From Bacillota bacterium (GTDB lineage: Bacteria > Bacillota > Clostridia > Lachnospirales > Lachnospiraceae), in contig JAEZZO010000042.1 of NCBI GenBank assembly GCA_023418475.1, forward strand, positions 157,594 through 221,593: DNA of 64,000 bases, read 5' to 3'. Under the pieces are notes generated by a model. It was not told the DNA's origin and did not search any database. It saw only the letters and a program-made list of their open reading frames with translations. A program made the translations under genes and the position numbers. Shown here one piece after another: positions 17,764 through 26,847 of this stretch. The number at the start of each line of letters is the position of its first letter. The first letter of the stretch is position 1.

Positions 17764-18573
17764 ATGGTGAAAAAGAAGTATCTTAGATGGAATAGACAAA
17801 CAGCCTTAACCATTTTATATCCGGTTCTGTTTGGATTTCTCATAGCTGTCTTATGGCAGACACAGTTATTGCACAAAATGATTGGTGCCGATACCTTTAC
17901 CCTACCGCTGCCGGGCAGAATAACAGGAATTATCGCAGACAATGCGCCGGCGATTCTTAAAAATATAAAAGCAACTGTCACAGTGGCAGTTGGAGGACTG
18001 ATCTTAGGTTCACTATTTGGATATCTGCTGGCAATTATCGCAACTGTTTTTCCGAAGTGGGGAGCAGGAGGACTTACAATAGCATCCGCTTTCAATGCGA
18101 TACCGATTATTGCGGTTGCACCAATACTGAATAATCTGACCAAGGATTTCAGTAAGGATCCGAATACACGCAGCATGCTCGCCAAGATGCTTGTGGTCAT
18201 GATTACCTGTACGGTTTCCATGAGTATAAATGCTTACCGTGGTTTTATCGAATTGAAGCCATTTTCTCTGGATTTGATGAATTCCTATGCAGCAAGCAAA
18301 GCAACTATTTTTTTAAAACTCAGGGTTCCAAACAGTATTCCCTATATTTTCACGGCGCTTCGGGTCAGTGTTCCGGGTTGTGTGATCAGTGCTTTAGTTA
18401 GTGAGTATTTCGCGGAATATATTGTCGGCGTCGGGCGGCAAATTCGCGAAAATATTGTACTTGCGCAATATGCAACGGCTTGGGCTTACATTATCGTAGC
18501 CTGTGCCATTGGTATCATCATGTATGTTATACTTCTGATTGCAGAAGGTATTTTGTTGAAAGGACGCCGTTAG
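17764..18573 (+). CDS. ABC transporter permease, second subunit
   Basis: A 269-residue permease of the same family as the preceding gene, with about six membrane helices and an EAA-type loop (SLDLMNSYAASKATIFLKLRVP). It ends 54 bases before the binding-protein gene. Two permeases with one ATPase gene is typical of the riboflavin/thiamine-precursor/pyrimidine importers that use NMT1/THI5-like binding proteins. Confidence 0.9.
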   Translation: MVKKKYLRWNRQTALTILYPVLFGFLIAVLWQTQLLHKMIGADTFTLPLPGRITGIIADNAPAILKNIKATVTVAVGGLILGSLFGYLLAIIATVFPKWGAGGLTIASAFNAIPIIAVAPILNNLTKDFSKDPNTRSMLAKMLVVMITCTVSMSINAYRGFIELKPFSLDLMNSYAASKATIFLKLRVPNSIPYIFTALRVSVPGCVISALVSEYFAEYIVGVGRQIRENIVLAQYATAWAYIIVACAIGIIMYVILLIAEGILLKGRR

Positions 18574-18627
18574 CGGTGTGGTTCAACTTTATATAAAACC
18601 GCAAACAATTTTAAAGGAGGACTTATT

Positions 18628-19818
18628 ATGAAGAAATCAGCAGGAAGAAATATGTCAAAGCTATGTTCCTTATTACTTACACTCGCATTTGTTATGTCAA
18701 TGCTTGCAGGATGCAAGGGAAAGCAGGAGCCGAATACAAATGCAGAAGCCACGAAAGCTCCACAAGCAACTACAGCAGTTACAACAGCACCTACAGAAGC
18801 TGCAGCTGCAGCTGGTTCCTATTATGCGGCAGACGCAAGTGTTGAGAGCATCGTAAAGGATGCAGCAGGAAAAGGCCAGGTAGGTAACTGGGGTCTTGGC
18901 AATGAATATGAGATTCAGGCATTACTCACAAAGTATGGTCAGCCGACTACTTATTTAAGCCAGGCATTTGATATGGATGGTTTTGATGACAATTCCATCT
19001 TGCTTGCTTCTGCTATGACCTATAATGAACTCGGGTTGGTTAAGAATAGCTATGATGGCGGCTATAAGTATGGCGACAGTGTGAAATATATCGATATGAA
19101 TGAAGAAGGAGTTGCCATGCTTGAGGATAATATCTTCTGTACCAAGGAATTTGCGCAAAAGAATCCTAATACCGTAAAAGCATTTATCTATGCTTCTATG
19201 AAGGGATGGGAATATGCTTGTGCAAACTCGAAGGAAGCAGCCGAGATTGTTTACAAATACGGTTCCTCAGTTTCTGCGGATCACCAGGCATATATGGCAG
19301 GAGAAGTAAAAAAACTTGTTGAAACAGATATGACAGGTGCAGCAGTATCAAAATACGGTAATATGGATGAGAAGGCAATGCAGCAGACACTGGATCTTGC
19401 AAAGAAGTATATTAAGCTGGAGGATTCCACAGCTGCGGATAAGCTGCAGACGCTCAAACTGGATGATATCAGAGATACCTCTTATTGGACCGATGCGATG
19501 GCCTCGTCGGACGGAAAATTCACTCCTGAGAAAGCAGACGTATCCATTCAGTTAAAATGGCTGCCTCAGGCACAGTTTATGGGTTATTATGTAGCACTTG
19601 ATAAAGGATATTATAAGGATGCCGGTTTAAATGTAACCATTGTACCCGGTGGTGGAGATATCGGAGAAACAACTGCGGTATATACCGGTCAGGTAGATTT
19701 CGGTGTAACCTGGGTATCCAATCTTATTGCAGCGAAAGCAGGAGGCATGGATTTATTTGAGATTTCACAGGTGTTCCAGAGATCCGGTCTGGTACTGGTT
19801 TATAAAATCAATAAATAA
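18628..19818 (+). CDS. NMT1/THI5-like substrate-binding lipoprotein, circularly permuted
   Basis: A 396-residue lipoprotein: signal peptide with lipobox LAGC (Cys29), then a Thr/Ala-rich linker to about residue 70. The order of the fold is swapped. Residues about 72-292 match what is normally the second part of NMT1/THI5-like proteins (VGNWGLGNEYEIQALL, ASAMTYNELGLV, EEGVAMLEDNIF). Residues 303-396 match what is normally the mature N-terminus (VSIQLKWLPQAQFMGYYVAL, then VPGGGDIGETTAVYTGQVDF, ending QRSGLVLV). A linker at about 293-302 joins the old C-terminus to the old N-terminus. The frame is continuous with a good AGGAGG site, so it looks functional. It should capture the substrate of the adjacent importer, probably a pyrimidine or hydrated derivative. 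Confidence 0.88.
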   Translation: MKKSAGRNMSKLCSLLLTLAFVMSMLAGCKGKQEPNTNAEATKAPQATTAVTTAPTEAAAAAGSYYAADASVESIVKDAAGKGQVGNWGLGNEYEIQALLTKYGQPTTYLSQAFDMDGFDDNSILLASAMTYNELGLVKNSYDGGYKYGDSVKYIDMNEEGVAMLEDNIFCTKEFAQKNPNTVKAFIYASMKGWEYACANSKEAAEIVYKYGSSVSADHQAYMAGEVKKLVETDMTGAAVSKYGNMDEKAMQQTLDLAKKYIKLEDSTAADKLQTLKLDDIRDTSYWTDAMASSDGKFTPEKADVSIQLKWLPQAQFMGYYVALDKGYYKDAGLNVTIVPGGGDIGETTAVYTGQVDFGVTWVSNLIAAKAGGMDLFEISQVFQRSGLVLVYKINK

Positions 19819-19842
19819 AGACAGATGATTTGAGAATTTTAT

Positions 19843-19887
19843 AACTGTAATGAATCTGGTGTAGCAATACATCGGATTCAGACAGTT
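19843..19887 (+). promoter_or_regulatory. intergenic stem-loop
   Basis: AACTGT-aa-TGAATC pairs with GATTCA-g-ACAGTT around an 18-base loop, between the binding-protein and dihydropyrimidinase genes. There is no T run. It may stabilise the transporter mRNA or separate expression of the two halves of the operon. Confidence 0.4.
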
Positions 19888-19960
19888 ACTAATAAAGCGA
19901 ATGAATAAATTGATAAAATATAATTTGAAATAACAGCCCTTATGGATAGGAGGCAAAAAT

Positions 19961-21346
19961 ATGGATCTATTAATTAAGAACGGTACAATTATAACAGCTA
20001 AAGAGACCTTTCAGGCGGATATTGCCGTAAAGGATGGAAAGATTGTATGTGTTGGCACTGATCTTGACAAAGAGGCAAAGAAAGTCGTGGATGCTTCCGG
20101 TAAATTGATCCTGCCCGGAGCAATCGATGCACACACCCATCTGGCTATGCCATTTGGAGGAACTGTCTCTGCGGATGGTTATCTGGCAGGAACCAGGGCA
20201 GCGGCTTGTGGTGGTGTTACAACGGTATTTGATTATCCGATGCAGAGAAAAGGAAAAGGCATTATTGAAACGGTGGAGACGAGAAAGGAAATGTGCGATC
20301 CTGAGGCATGTGTTGACTATGCTTTCCACTGTATTATCACTGATTTGAATGAAGGTACGCTGCTTGAGGAATTTGCCGATGCGGTGGATTACGGTATAAC
20401 AAGTTTTAAATGCTTTCTGGTTTATAAAAAAGAGGGAATGATGGTGGATGATGCCACACTGATTAAGGTTCTTCTGAAAGCGAAAGAGACAGGCGCTATT
20501 ACAAATATACATGCAGAAAACCCGGATGTAATTGATTTATATATTGAACAATTTCTTCGAGAGGGAAAAACCTCAGCCTGGTATCATTATCTTAGCAGAC
20601 CGGAATTTGTAGAGGCGGAAGCAGATAAGAGAGCAGTTCACTGGGCAAAATCAGTGGAGGCACCCCTGTATCTTGTGCATATGGCCGATAAAGAGGGTCT
20701 GGAAGCTGCAGTAGCGACCAAGATGGAAGGATATCCGATCTATATTGAAACCTGTCCGCAGTATCTGGAGTACACCTGCGAGGTCTATAAAAGAGAAGAC
20801 GGAAGAAACTTTGTATGCTCTCCTCCGATGAAAGGACAGGAAAGCCAGGATGCGTTGTGGAAGGCGATCCAAACAGGAGTAATCGATACCGTAGCAACAG
20901 ATCATTGTCCGTTTCAGAGTTATGAGAAGGACTGGGGTAATGATAACTTCACTAAGATACCAAACGGATGTGCCGGAGTTGAAAATTTATACCCGTATAT
21001 GCTTTCCGCTGCCAATGAAGGAAAAATATCTTTCAATCGTGCCGTAGAGCTTTGCTCAGCTAATCCGGCAGCCATTTTTGGGTGCAGCGAAAAAGGTTCT
21101 TTGGCGGTGGGAAAGGATGCAGACATTGTCATTTATGATCCCGAGAAGGAATTTACGATTTCGGTTAACAATATGCACTCGGATTATGATCATACCATCT
21201 GGGAAGGCAAGAAATTGCACGGTTATCCGGTTCAGACCTATGTGAGAGGTAAACTGGTTTACGATAACGGTGATTTTGTCGGCACACCAGGATATGGCGA
21301 ATATGTGAGACGCAAACCTGTCAGCAGGCAATACAGAACTTCCTAA
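19961..21346 (+). CDS. dihydropyrimidinase / D-hydantoinase
   Basis: A 461-residue amidohydrolase-superfamily enzyme opening the dihydrouracil or hydantoin ring to an N-carbamoyl-beta-amino acid. Metal-site residues visible: DAHTHL (His pair, about 56-61), the carboxylated lysine in SFKCFLVYK (about 151), HAEN (about 181), LVHMADKEG (about 239) and the catalytic Asp in VATDHCPF (about 313). AGGAGG lies seven bases upstream of the start. It is the middle step between the PreA-type dehydrogenase and the carbamoyl hydrolase encoded downstream. Hydantoinase activity toward other ureides is possible, but the neighbours favour dihydropyrimidines. Confidence 0.92.
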   Translation: MDLLIKNGTIITAKETFQADIAVKDGKIVCVGTDLDKEAKKVVDASGKLILPGAIDAHTHLAMPFGGTVSADGYLAGTRAAACGGVTTVFDYPMQRKGKGIIETVETRKEMCDPEACVDYAFHCIITDLNEGTLLEEFADAVDYGITSFKCFLVYKKEGMMVDDATLIKVLLKAKETGAITNIHAENPDVIDLYIEQFLREGKTSAWYHYLSRPEFVEAEADKRAVHWAKSVEAPLYLVHMADKEGLEAAVATKMEGYPIYIETCPQYLEYTCEVYKREDGRNFVCSPPMKGQESQDALWKAIQTGVIDTVATDHCPFQSYEKDWGNDNFTKIPNGCAGVENLYPYMLSAANEGKISFNRAVELCSANPAAIFGCSEKGSLAVGKDADIVIYDPEKEFTISVNNMHSDYDHTIWEGKKLHGYPVQTYVRGKLVYDNGDFVGTPGYGEYVRRKPVSRQYRTS

Positions 21347-21459
21347 TTCTGGAGACAGTAATCAGCATAATAGAAAGAAAAGTTCCCGCCAGGGATATCT
21401 TTTAACATTTGTCATAACAAACACTAAAAGCCGCAGTGAGTGGAGGAATGAGAGAATAT

Positions 21460-22965
21460 ATGAGTAATTTAGCATACAAGGAAATATCATTATTAGAGGA
21501 GGCAGGAGGATGTCTTCTCTGTCATGAAGCACCCTGTACAAAAGCTTGTCCGTATGGAATGAAAGTAGATGCTGTTATCCGGTCGCTCCGCTTTGAAAAT
21601 AGCATAGGAGCAGCCGTGAAGCTTCCGATTAAGCTTCCTTGCAGCTCCTGCCTGACAAAGGATTGCAAAAAAGCTTGTCTGAAAGGTCTCATAAACAGAC
21701 CGGTGGCTATAGACGAGATTATGGAAAAGGCAGCTTCTTATGATAAGGCCGAGGTCCGAGAGGCTGATCTGTCCCTTACCTTTTGCGGCGTGCAATGTGA
21801 GAATCCATTTTTTCTTTCCTCTTCTGTAGTAGGGAGTAATTATGAAATGGTTGCAAAGGCCTTCGACATGGGCTGGGCAGGCGTTGCCTTTAAAACAATC
21901 GGAACCTTTGTCCCAAACGAAGTATCCCCCAGGTTTGATGCACTTCGTAAGGAAGCAGTTCCATTTGTAGGCTTTAAAAACATTGAACAGATATCCGAAC
22001 ATACTCTGACAGAGAACGTAGAGTATCTGAAGAAACTGAAAGAGAATTATCCGAGTAAGGTTATGATTGCTTCCATAATGGGGCGTTCAGAGGAGGAATG
22101 GACGTACCTTGCACAGCTTATGACGCAGGCCGGTGCAGATATTATTGAATGTAACTTCTCCTGCCCCCATATGGCAGCAGACGGACTGGGCTCTGATGTA
22201 GGTCAAAACCCGGATTTGGTTGCAGCATATACAAAGGCGGTAAAAAGAGGTACATATCTTCCTGTTCTTGCGAAAATGACACCGAATACAGGAAATATGG
22301 AGGCTGCCGCAATTGCCGCGGTGGAAGCCGGAGCGGATGGAATTGCAGCAATTAATACAATTAAAAGCATTATGAATGTGAATCTGGATACCTTTGCTTC
22401 CGGTCCGGATGTGGAGGGAAGAACCAGTATCGGCGGTTATTCGGGAAAAGCGGTAAAGCCGATTGCACTTCGTTTCATTCACTCCATGAAAGACTGCAGA
22501 CGACTGACAGATGTTCCAATCAGCGGTATGGGAGGTATAGAAACCTGGAAGGACGCAGCGGAATTTATGATGCTTGGCTGTGAGAATATTCAGGTTACTA
22601 CCTCGGTAATGCAATATGGATACCGTGTGATTGAGGATATGATAGAGGGAATGAAATTATACTTAAGTTCTCACGGGTATAGCAGCATTACCGAAATCAT
22701 AGGAAGGGCACTTCCCAAAATCGTTTCGGCAGAAGAGCTTAACAGGGATAGTATCTGTTATCCGAAATTTAATAAAAGCAAATGTATAGGTTGTGGAAGA
22801 TGCTATCTTTCCTGTTATGACGGCGGACATCAGGCTCTGGTACAGGAGAAAGCAACCGGTAAACCAATTATGCTTGCAGATAAGTGTGTGGGGTGTCATT
22901 TATGTGTGGCAGTATGTCCGGCAGGTGCAATCGGGCAGGGAGTAAGAGTTCCCAAGAAGAGATGA
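21460..22965 (+). CDS. PreA-type dihydropyrimidine dehydrogenase with fused N-terminal Fe-S domain
   Basis: About 501 residues in three parts. The N-terminal 90 residues hold two cysteine clusters (CLLCHEAPCTKACP and CSSCLTKDCKKAC), like the N-terminal Fe-S domain of PreT and mammalian dihydropyrimidine dehydrogenase. A central FMN TIM barrel follows (NFSCPHMAADGLGSDVGQNP, KMTPN, ADGIAAINTIKS, SGMGGIETW), closely resembling bacterial PreA. The C-terminus has two [4Fe-4S] motifs (CIGCGRCYLSC and CVGCHLCVAVC). The FAD/NADPH domains that normally lie between the first two parts are missing, and no preT gene is nearby. It reduces uracil or thymine, probably with electrons from ferredoxin or a distant partner. 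Start is uncertain among ATGs at 21448 and 21460. Confidence 0.88.
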   Translation: MSNLAYKEISLLEEAGGCLLCHEAPCTKACPYGMKVDAVIRSLRFENSIGAAVKLPIKLPCSSCLTKDCKKACLKGLINRPVAIDEIMEKAASYDKAEVREADLSLTFCGVQCENPFFLSSSVVGSNYEMVAKAFDMGWAGVAFKTIGTFVPNEVSPRFDALRKEAVPFVGFKNIEQISEHTLTENVEYLKKLKENYPSKVMIASIMGRSEEEWTYLAQLMTQAGADIIECNFSCPHMAADGLGSDVGQNPDLVAAYTKAVKRGTYLPVLAKMTPNTGNMEAAAIAAVEAGADGIAAINTIKSIMNVNLDTFASGPDVEGRTSIGGYSGKAVKPIALRFIHSMKDCRRLTDVPISGMGGIETWKDAAEFMMLGCENIQVTTSVMQYGYRVIEDMIEGMKLYLSSHGYSSITEIIGRALPKIVSAEELNRDSICYPKFNKSKCIGCGRCYLSCYDGGHQALVQEKATGKPIMLADKCVGCHLCVAVCPAGAIGQGVRVPKKR

Positions 22966-23043
22966 GCGGCCGAAATATACCGCTAACTAGCGTACTTTTC
23001 ATTAAAGTATTATATGCCGCATGCGCGGCAGATGGAGGTAAAT

Positions 23044-24270
23044 ATGGTAGCATGCAGTTTAGATCGAATGAAGGATAAAATCAATACGTTCAGTAAATTC
23101 GGTGATACGGGAAATGGCGGAATTACGAGGTTTTCCCTTTCACCAGAAGCATTGGCTGCAAGAGCGGAATTCAAGAAAAGAATGGAAGCACTTGGAGCAG
23201 TGGTGGTATCGGATGATATGGCAAACATCTATGCAACCATTCCAGGATCGGAAGAGTTACCGGCAATTCTATCAGGCTCCCACCTGGATTCAGTAAGGCA
23301 GGGAGGTAATTATGACGGAGTACTTGGGGTGCTTACTGCAATGGAAATGGCAGAAACAATTGTAAAGGAGAAAATACCCCATAAGCATCCGATTACAGTA
23401 GTGGTTTGGACCAATGAGGAGGGTGCCCGCTTTGAGCCGGCTATGATGTCTTCCGGTGTGCTCTGCGGCAAATTTAAGAAGGAGGATATGCTGGCATCGC
23501 AGGCAAAGGATCAGCCAGGATATACCTTTGGAGAGGCACTTGAGGCATGCGGCTGGAAGGGCGATCTTTCGAACCGTATGAACCCGGCGAAAACCCAGGC
23601 ACTTGTAGAATTGCATATTGAGCAGGGACCGGTTCTGGAAGCAGAAGGTTATGATATTGGTATTGTGGAAGGTGTCTGTGGAATGATAAATTATGAATTC
23701 ACTTTTCGCGGGCAGGCCGGCCATGCCGGAACTACGCCGATGAAATATAGAAAGGATGCGCTCTATGCAGCGGCTAAGACAATTCAGTATCTTCATGATG
23801 AACTAGGTGAATTGGACGGCAAATTAGTATACACAACCGGTAAGATCTCCTGCCATCCCAATATTCATACAATTATTCCAGATGAAGTAAAATTCACTCT
23901 GGATGCCAGACATCAGGATCCGGAGGTAATCAAGCAGGTGCTTGCAATCATTAAGAAAATTCCGGCCGAGGTGGAGAAATGTCAGGTTTCCTACGAAGAA
24001 GCATGGTCGCGCAAGACAGTTGCTTTTACTCCTGAATTAGTGGATTATGTAGAAAAGAGCGCGAAGGACTGCGGATATACGAACAGAAGAATTTATAGCG
24101 GTCCTGGACATGATGCACAATTTATGATAGATGTAATTCCTACAACTATGATATTCCTTCCGAGTGTAGGAGGCCACAGTCATTGTGAAATAGAATATAC
24201 ACCAGTTGAAAACTGCTGTAAGGGAGCCAATGTATTATTGAAAACCATATTATACATAGACCGGCAGTAA
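23044..24270 (+). CDS. M20-family N-carbamoyl amino acid hydrolase (beta-ureidopropionase type)
   Basis: A zinc-dependent amidohydrolase of 408 residues, HyuC/AmaB/PydC type. Metal and catalytic motifs: GSHLDSVRQGGNYDG (metal His and bridging Asp), the catalytic TNEEGARFEP, ELHIEQGPVLE, the dimer-interface GHAGTTPM, and the C-terminal metal His in GGHSHCEIEYT. It removes the carbamoyl group from the dihydropyrimidinase product, giving beta-alanine, CO2 and ammonia. Start at 23044 follows GGAGG with a 5-base spacer; the in-frame Met at 23014 lacks one. It is the last gene of the pathway set and is followed by a strong terminator. Confidence 0.9.
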   Translation: MVACSLDRMKDKINTFSKFGDTGNGGITRFSLSPEALAARAEFKKRMEALGAVVVSDDMANIYATIPGSEELPAILSGSHLDSVRQGGNYDGVLGVLTAMEMAETIVKEKIPHKHPITVVVWTNEEGARFEPAMMSSGVLCGKFKKEDMLASQAKDQPGYTFGEALEACGWKGDLSNRMNPAKTQALVELHIEQGPVLEAEGYDIGIVEGVCGMINYEFTFRGQAGHAGTTPMKYRKDALYAAAKTIQYLHDELGELDGKLVYTTGKISCHPNIHTIIPDEVKFTLDARHQDPEVIKQVLAIIKKIPAEVEKCQVSYEEAWSRKTVAFTPELVDYVEKSAKDCGYTNRRIYSGPGHDAQFMIDVIPTTMIFLPSVGGHSHCEIEYTPVENCCKGANVLLKTILYIDRQ

Positions 24271-24375
24271 TCAGGCGTTTGTTTCTCTTTTCGTTCCTTC
24301 CTTTGGAGGCCGCCGTCAGGGTGGCTGAAGTATTCATTTGCCCACTTACTAAATTTTGGTATTTTGTTAACGACG

Positions 24376-24413
24376 TGAAAAGAGAGAAAGTATAAACACT
24401 TTCTCTCTTTTCA
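24376..24413. terminator. bidirectional terminator between convergent operons
   Basis: A perfect 16-bp inverted repeat (TGAAAAGAGAGAAAGT / ACTTTCTCTCTTTTCA) with a short loop, placed between the end of the carbamoylase gene and the end of the oppositely oriented GH3 gene. Confidence 0.8.
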
Positions 24414-24465
24414 TGTCAGTATTCCTATTTAAATTATAGTATGAGGAAGCCTTCATTCACAGTCC

Positions 24466-26181
24466 CTATAATCTTGTATCCCATTTTCCGACAAATGGAT
24501 CGATAGGATTAATTCCTTTAAATTCGGAACGGCCAAGCAGCTTATCGATTACTGCATTTAAAGTACTATCCTTTAATTTGTAAGCATTTACAAAGGTTCT
24601 GATACGAGGAGCATCCAGTAAGTGATAAGGGTTTGCAAAGGAGATAAACATAGTAGGAATAGCAGCCTGGAAATTCGGACAATTTGCACCCATCGGCTGA
24701 GCCCATTCAATTCGCACGGTAGTCTGGTTGCTCTTCGTAATCAGATTAGCCACATATACCAGCAGGTCATATTTGCTTGCCATATCCAGATAGGATACGG
24801 AGAAGCCTTCCTGCAGACTGGCAGCAGGCTGATATATGGTAACCTCAAAGCCTTCCTTTTCAAACGCTTCTTTAATTTTATCAATGTTCTCATTGCCTCC
24901 GCCCATATAGGCATTATCTCCGGTAAACATCGGATAAAGAAGAATTCTCTTGTATTTGTTGACATCCAAAGGAATTAAGCCCTGTTTATTCTTAACGAGA
25001 GTTGCGGAGCAGTCTGCAACCTGAACATCAATTTCCTTATGTTCCTTACAGCCTACGATTTTCTTTGCCTCCTCTACATTCGGAAGTAATGTTCCATTCG
25101 CCTTCTTCTCCGGTAATTTCAAAGCCGCCTTTGTTGCTAGAATTCTCATAACAGCTTCATCGAGTCTTTCAGGAGAGATGGTTCCGTTCTTAACACCCTC
25201 GGTCATGAAGGTATAATCCTCTTCCAGATTCTTAGCAAATAAGAACATATCACAACCTGCTGCAATTGTATAAGGTACTGCTTTATCACGAGCCATTGGG
25301 ATACACATACCGGCCATGGTAGTCGCATCAGTAATGATCAAACCATTGAAGCCCAATTGTTCTCTTAATAATCCGTTCAATAATTCCGGAGCAAGAGTCG
25401 CGGGCATGATATCCTCATCCTGAATGCCCGGGCATAATTTTCTTGAGTACTCTGGCTGCATAATATGACCAACCATAACAGTAAGTGCACCAGCATCGAT
25501 ACATGCCTGGTAAGCAGCACCGAAAGACGCATCCCAATCCTCACAGGAGAGGGAATTGATACTGGTAACCAGATGCTGGTCTCTTTCGTCCACTCCGTCT
25601 CCAGGGAAATGCTTAATAGATACCGCCATACCCTGTTCCTGAACGGCTTTTGTATAGGCTACACCGCAGTCACGGACAAGCTTCGGATCAGAGCTGTACA
25701 GTCTGGTTGCCATAATAGGATTACGGAAATTATAATCTATATCGATTACCGGTGCAAAGGCATAATTAGCTCCGGCAGCAAGTCCTTCTCTTGCGCATAC
25801 ATAACCTTGTTTTGCTGCAAATTCAGGTTTACCGGTAGCACCGATCTGCATGTTAGGACCAATATTGGTTCCTTCTTCTATCATTCCGTCGCCGCCTGCT
25901 TCAAAGTTTGCTGATATCAGCATCGGGATCTTTGATTTTGTCTGGAGATAGCTGATAGCCTTGCAGCATTCCTCCAGTGGCATTGGCCGGCCCATGATAC
26001 CGCCTATTTTATATTTGTCCACCAATTCACTCAGATATGCTTCATCACTGTTGTACATAATAAGATGAAACAACTGGCCAATTTTCTCTTCCTGAGACAT
26101 GCCCTCCAGAGTGTTTTTTACCCATTCAATCTGCTGGTCATTCAGATGAAACGGATTCTTTTTTAAATGATCATAATGCAT
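24466..26181 (-). CDS. glycoside hydrolase family 3 (NagZ-like)
   Basis: A 571-residue cytoplasmic GH3 protein with an N-terminal TIM barrel and C-terminal alpha/beta domain. The NagZ-type loop is KHFPGDGVDERDQHLV (about 178-193), with the Asp-x-His dyad used as acid/base in this subgroup. The nucleophile Asp lies in LIITDATTMAGM (about 283-294). No signal peptide, so it acts on imported sugars. Natural substrates of the subgroup are beta-N-acetylglucosaminides or beta-glucosides, and some members work as phosphorylases. Its partner four bases upstream is a beta-phosphoglucomutase, which hints at sugar-phosphate production. AGGAGG lies upstream of the start. Confidence 0.85.
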   Translation of the reverse strand: MHYDHLKKNPFHLNDQQIEWVKNTLEGMSQEEKIGQLFHLIMYNSDEAYLSELVDKYKIGGIMGRPMPLEECCKAISYLQTKSKIPMLISANFEAGGDGMIEEGTNIGPNMQIGATGKPEFAAKQGYVCAREGLAAGANYAFAPVIDIDYNFRNPIMATRLYSSDPKLVRDCGVAYTKAVQEQGMAVSIKHFPGDGVDERDQHLVTSINSLSCEDWDASFGAAYQACIDAGALTVMVGHIMQPEYSRKLCPGIQDEDIMPATLAPELLNGLLREQLGFNGLIITDATTMAGMCIPMARDKAVPYTIAAGCDMFLFAKNLEEDYTFMTEGVKNGTISPERLDEAVMRILATKAALKLPEKKANGTLLPNVEEAKKIVGCKEHKEIDVQVADCSATLVKNKQGLIPLDVNKYKRILLYPMFTGDNAYMGGGNENIDKIKEAFEKEGFEVTIYQPAASLQEGFSVSYLDMASKYDLLVYVANLITKSNQTTVRIEWAQPMGANCPNFQAAIPTMFISFANPYHLLDAPRIRTFVNAYKLKDSTLNAVIDKLLGRSEFKGINPIDPFVGKWDTRL

Positions 26182-26184
26182 AGT

Positions 26185-26847
26185 TTAAACCTCCTGTATT
26201 TTTTTAATAATTTCTTCTATCGTGATGTTGTTAAGTCCAGGTAATAAGATATCTGCTTCTGGTAAATTCTCGGCTGTACCGATGCCGACAGCGGGCATTC
26301 CGGCATTATGTGCTGCTGTAATTCCTGCAGCAGCATCTTCAAATACGATGCAGGAAGAATAGGGAAGGCCTAAAATCTCAGCACCCTTGGTGAAAACTTC
26401 CGGATCGGGTTTTGCTTTCGATACGACAGTTCCATCCACAATTTCATCGAATAAATCCATAATTTCCAGTTTCTCCAGGATCAGCCTCGAATTCTTACTG
26501 GCAGAACCCAGAGCAAGTTTATAACCCTTCTTTCGGGCATCTGACAGGAATTCTCGAACTCCCGGTAGAAGCTCTTCCGCTTTTAGCTGATAAATATATT
26601 CCAGATATACATCATTCTTTTTTGCACAATTTCTTTCTTTTTCTTCTTCTGACATGGTCAAACCGCCGATTTCCAGTATGATTTCGAAGGATCTCATACG
26701 GCTGACACCCTTTAGACGTTCGTTATCCTTTTGAGTAAAATTAACACCCAGTTCATCGGACAGTTTTTTCCATGCAAGAAAATGATATTTTGCGGTATCC
26801 ACAATGACACCATCCAAATCGAACAGCAAGCCCTTTATTTCATTCAT
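26185..26847 (-). CDS. pgmB: beta-phosphoglucomutase, HAD superfamily
   Basis: A 220-residue HAD hydrolase-fold protein. The nucleophile motif is LLFDLDGVIVDTA (Asp10 and Asp12), with the cap-region AWKKLSDELG, GVSRMRS substrate loop (KGVSR), motif II LALGSASKNS, the lysine in KAKPDPEVF, and the acidic pair IVFEDAAAGI. The LKGVSR and SASKN signatures are typical of beta-PGM, converting beta-glucose 1-phosphate to glucose 6-phosphate. It is the first gene of a two-gene operon with GH3. Confidence 0.87.
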   Translation of the reverse strand: MNEIKGLLFDLDGVIVDTAKYHFLAWKKLSDELGVNFTQKDNERLKGVSRMRSFEIILEIGGLTMSEEEKERNCAKKNDVYLEYIYQLKAEELLPGVREFLSDARKKGYKLALGSASKNSRLILEKLEIMDLFDEIVDGTVVSKAKPDPEVFTKGAEILGLPYSSCIVFEDAAAGITAAHNAGMPAVGIGTAENLPEADILLPGLNNITIEEIIKKIQEV

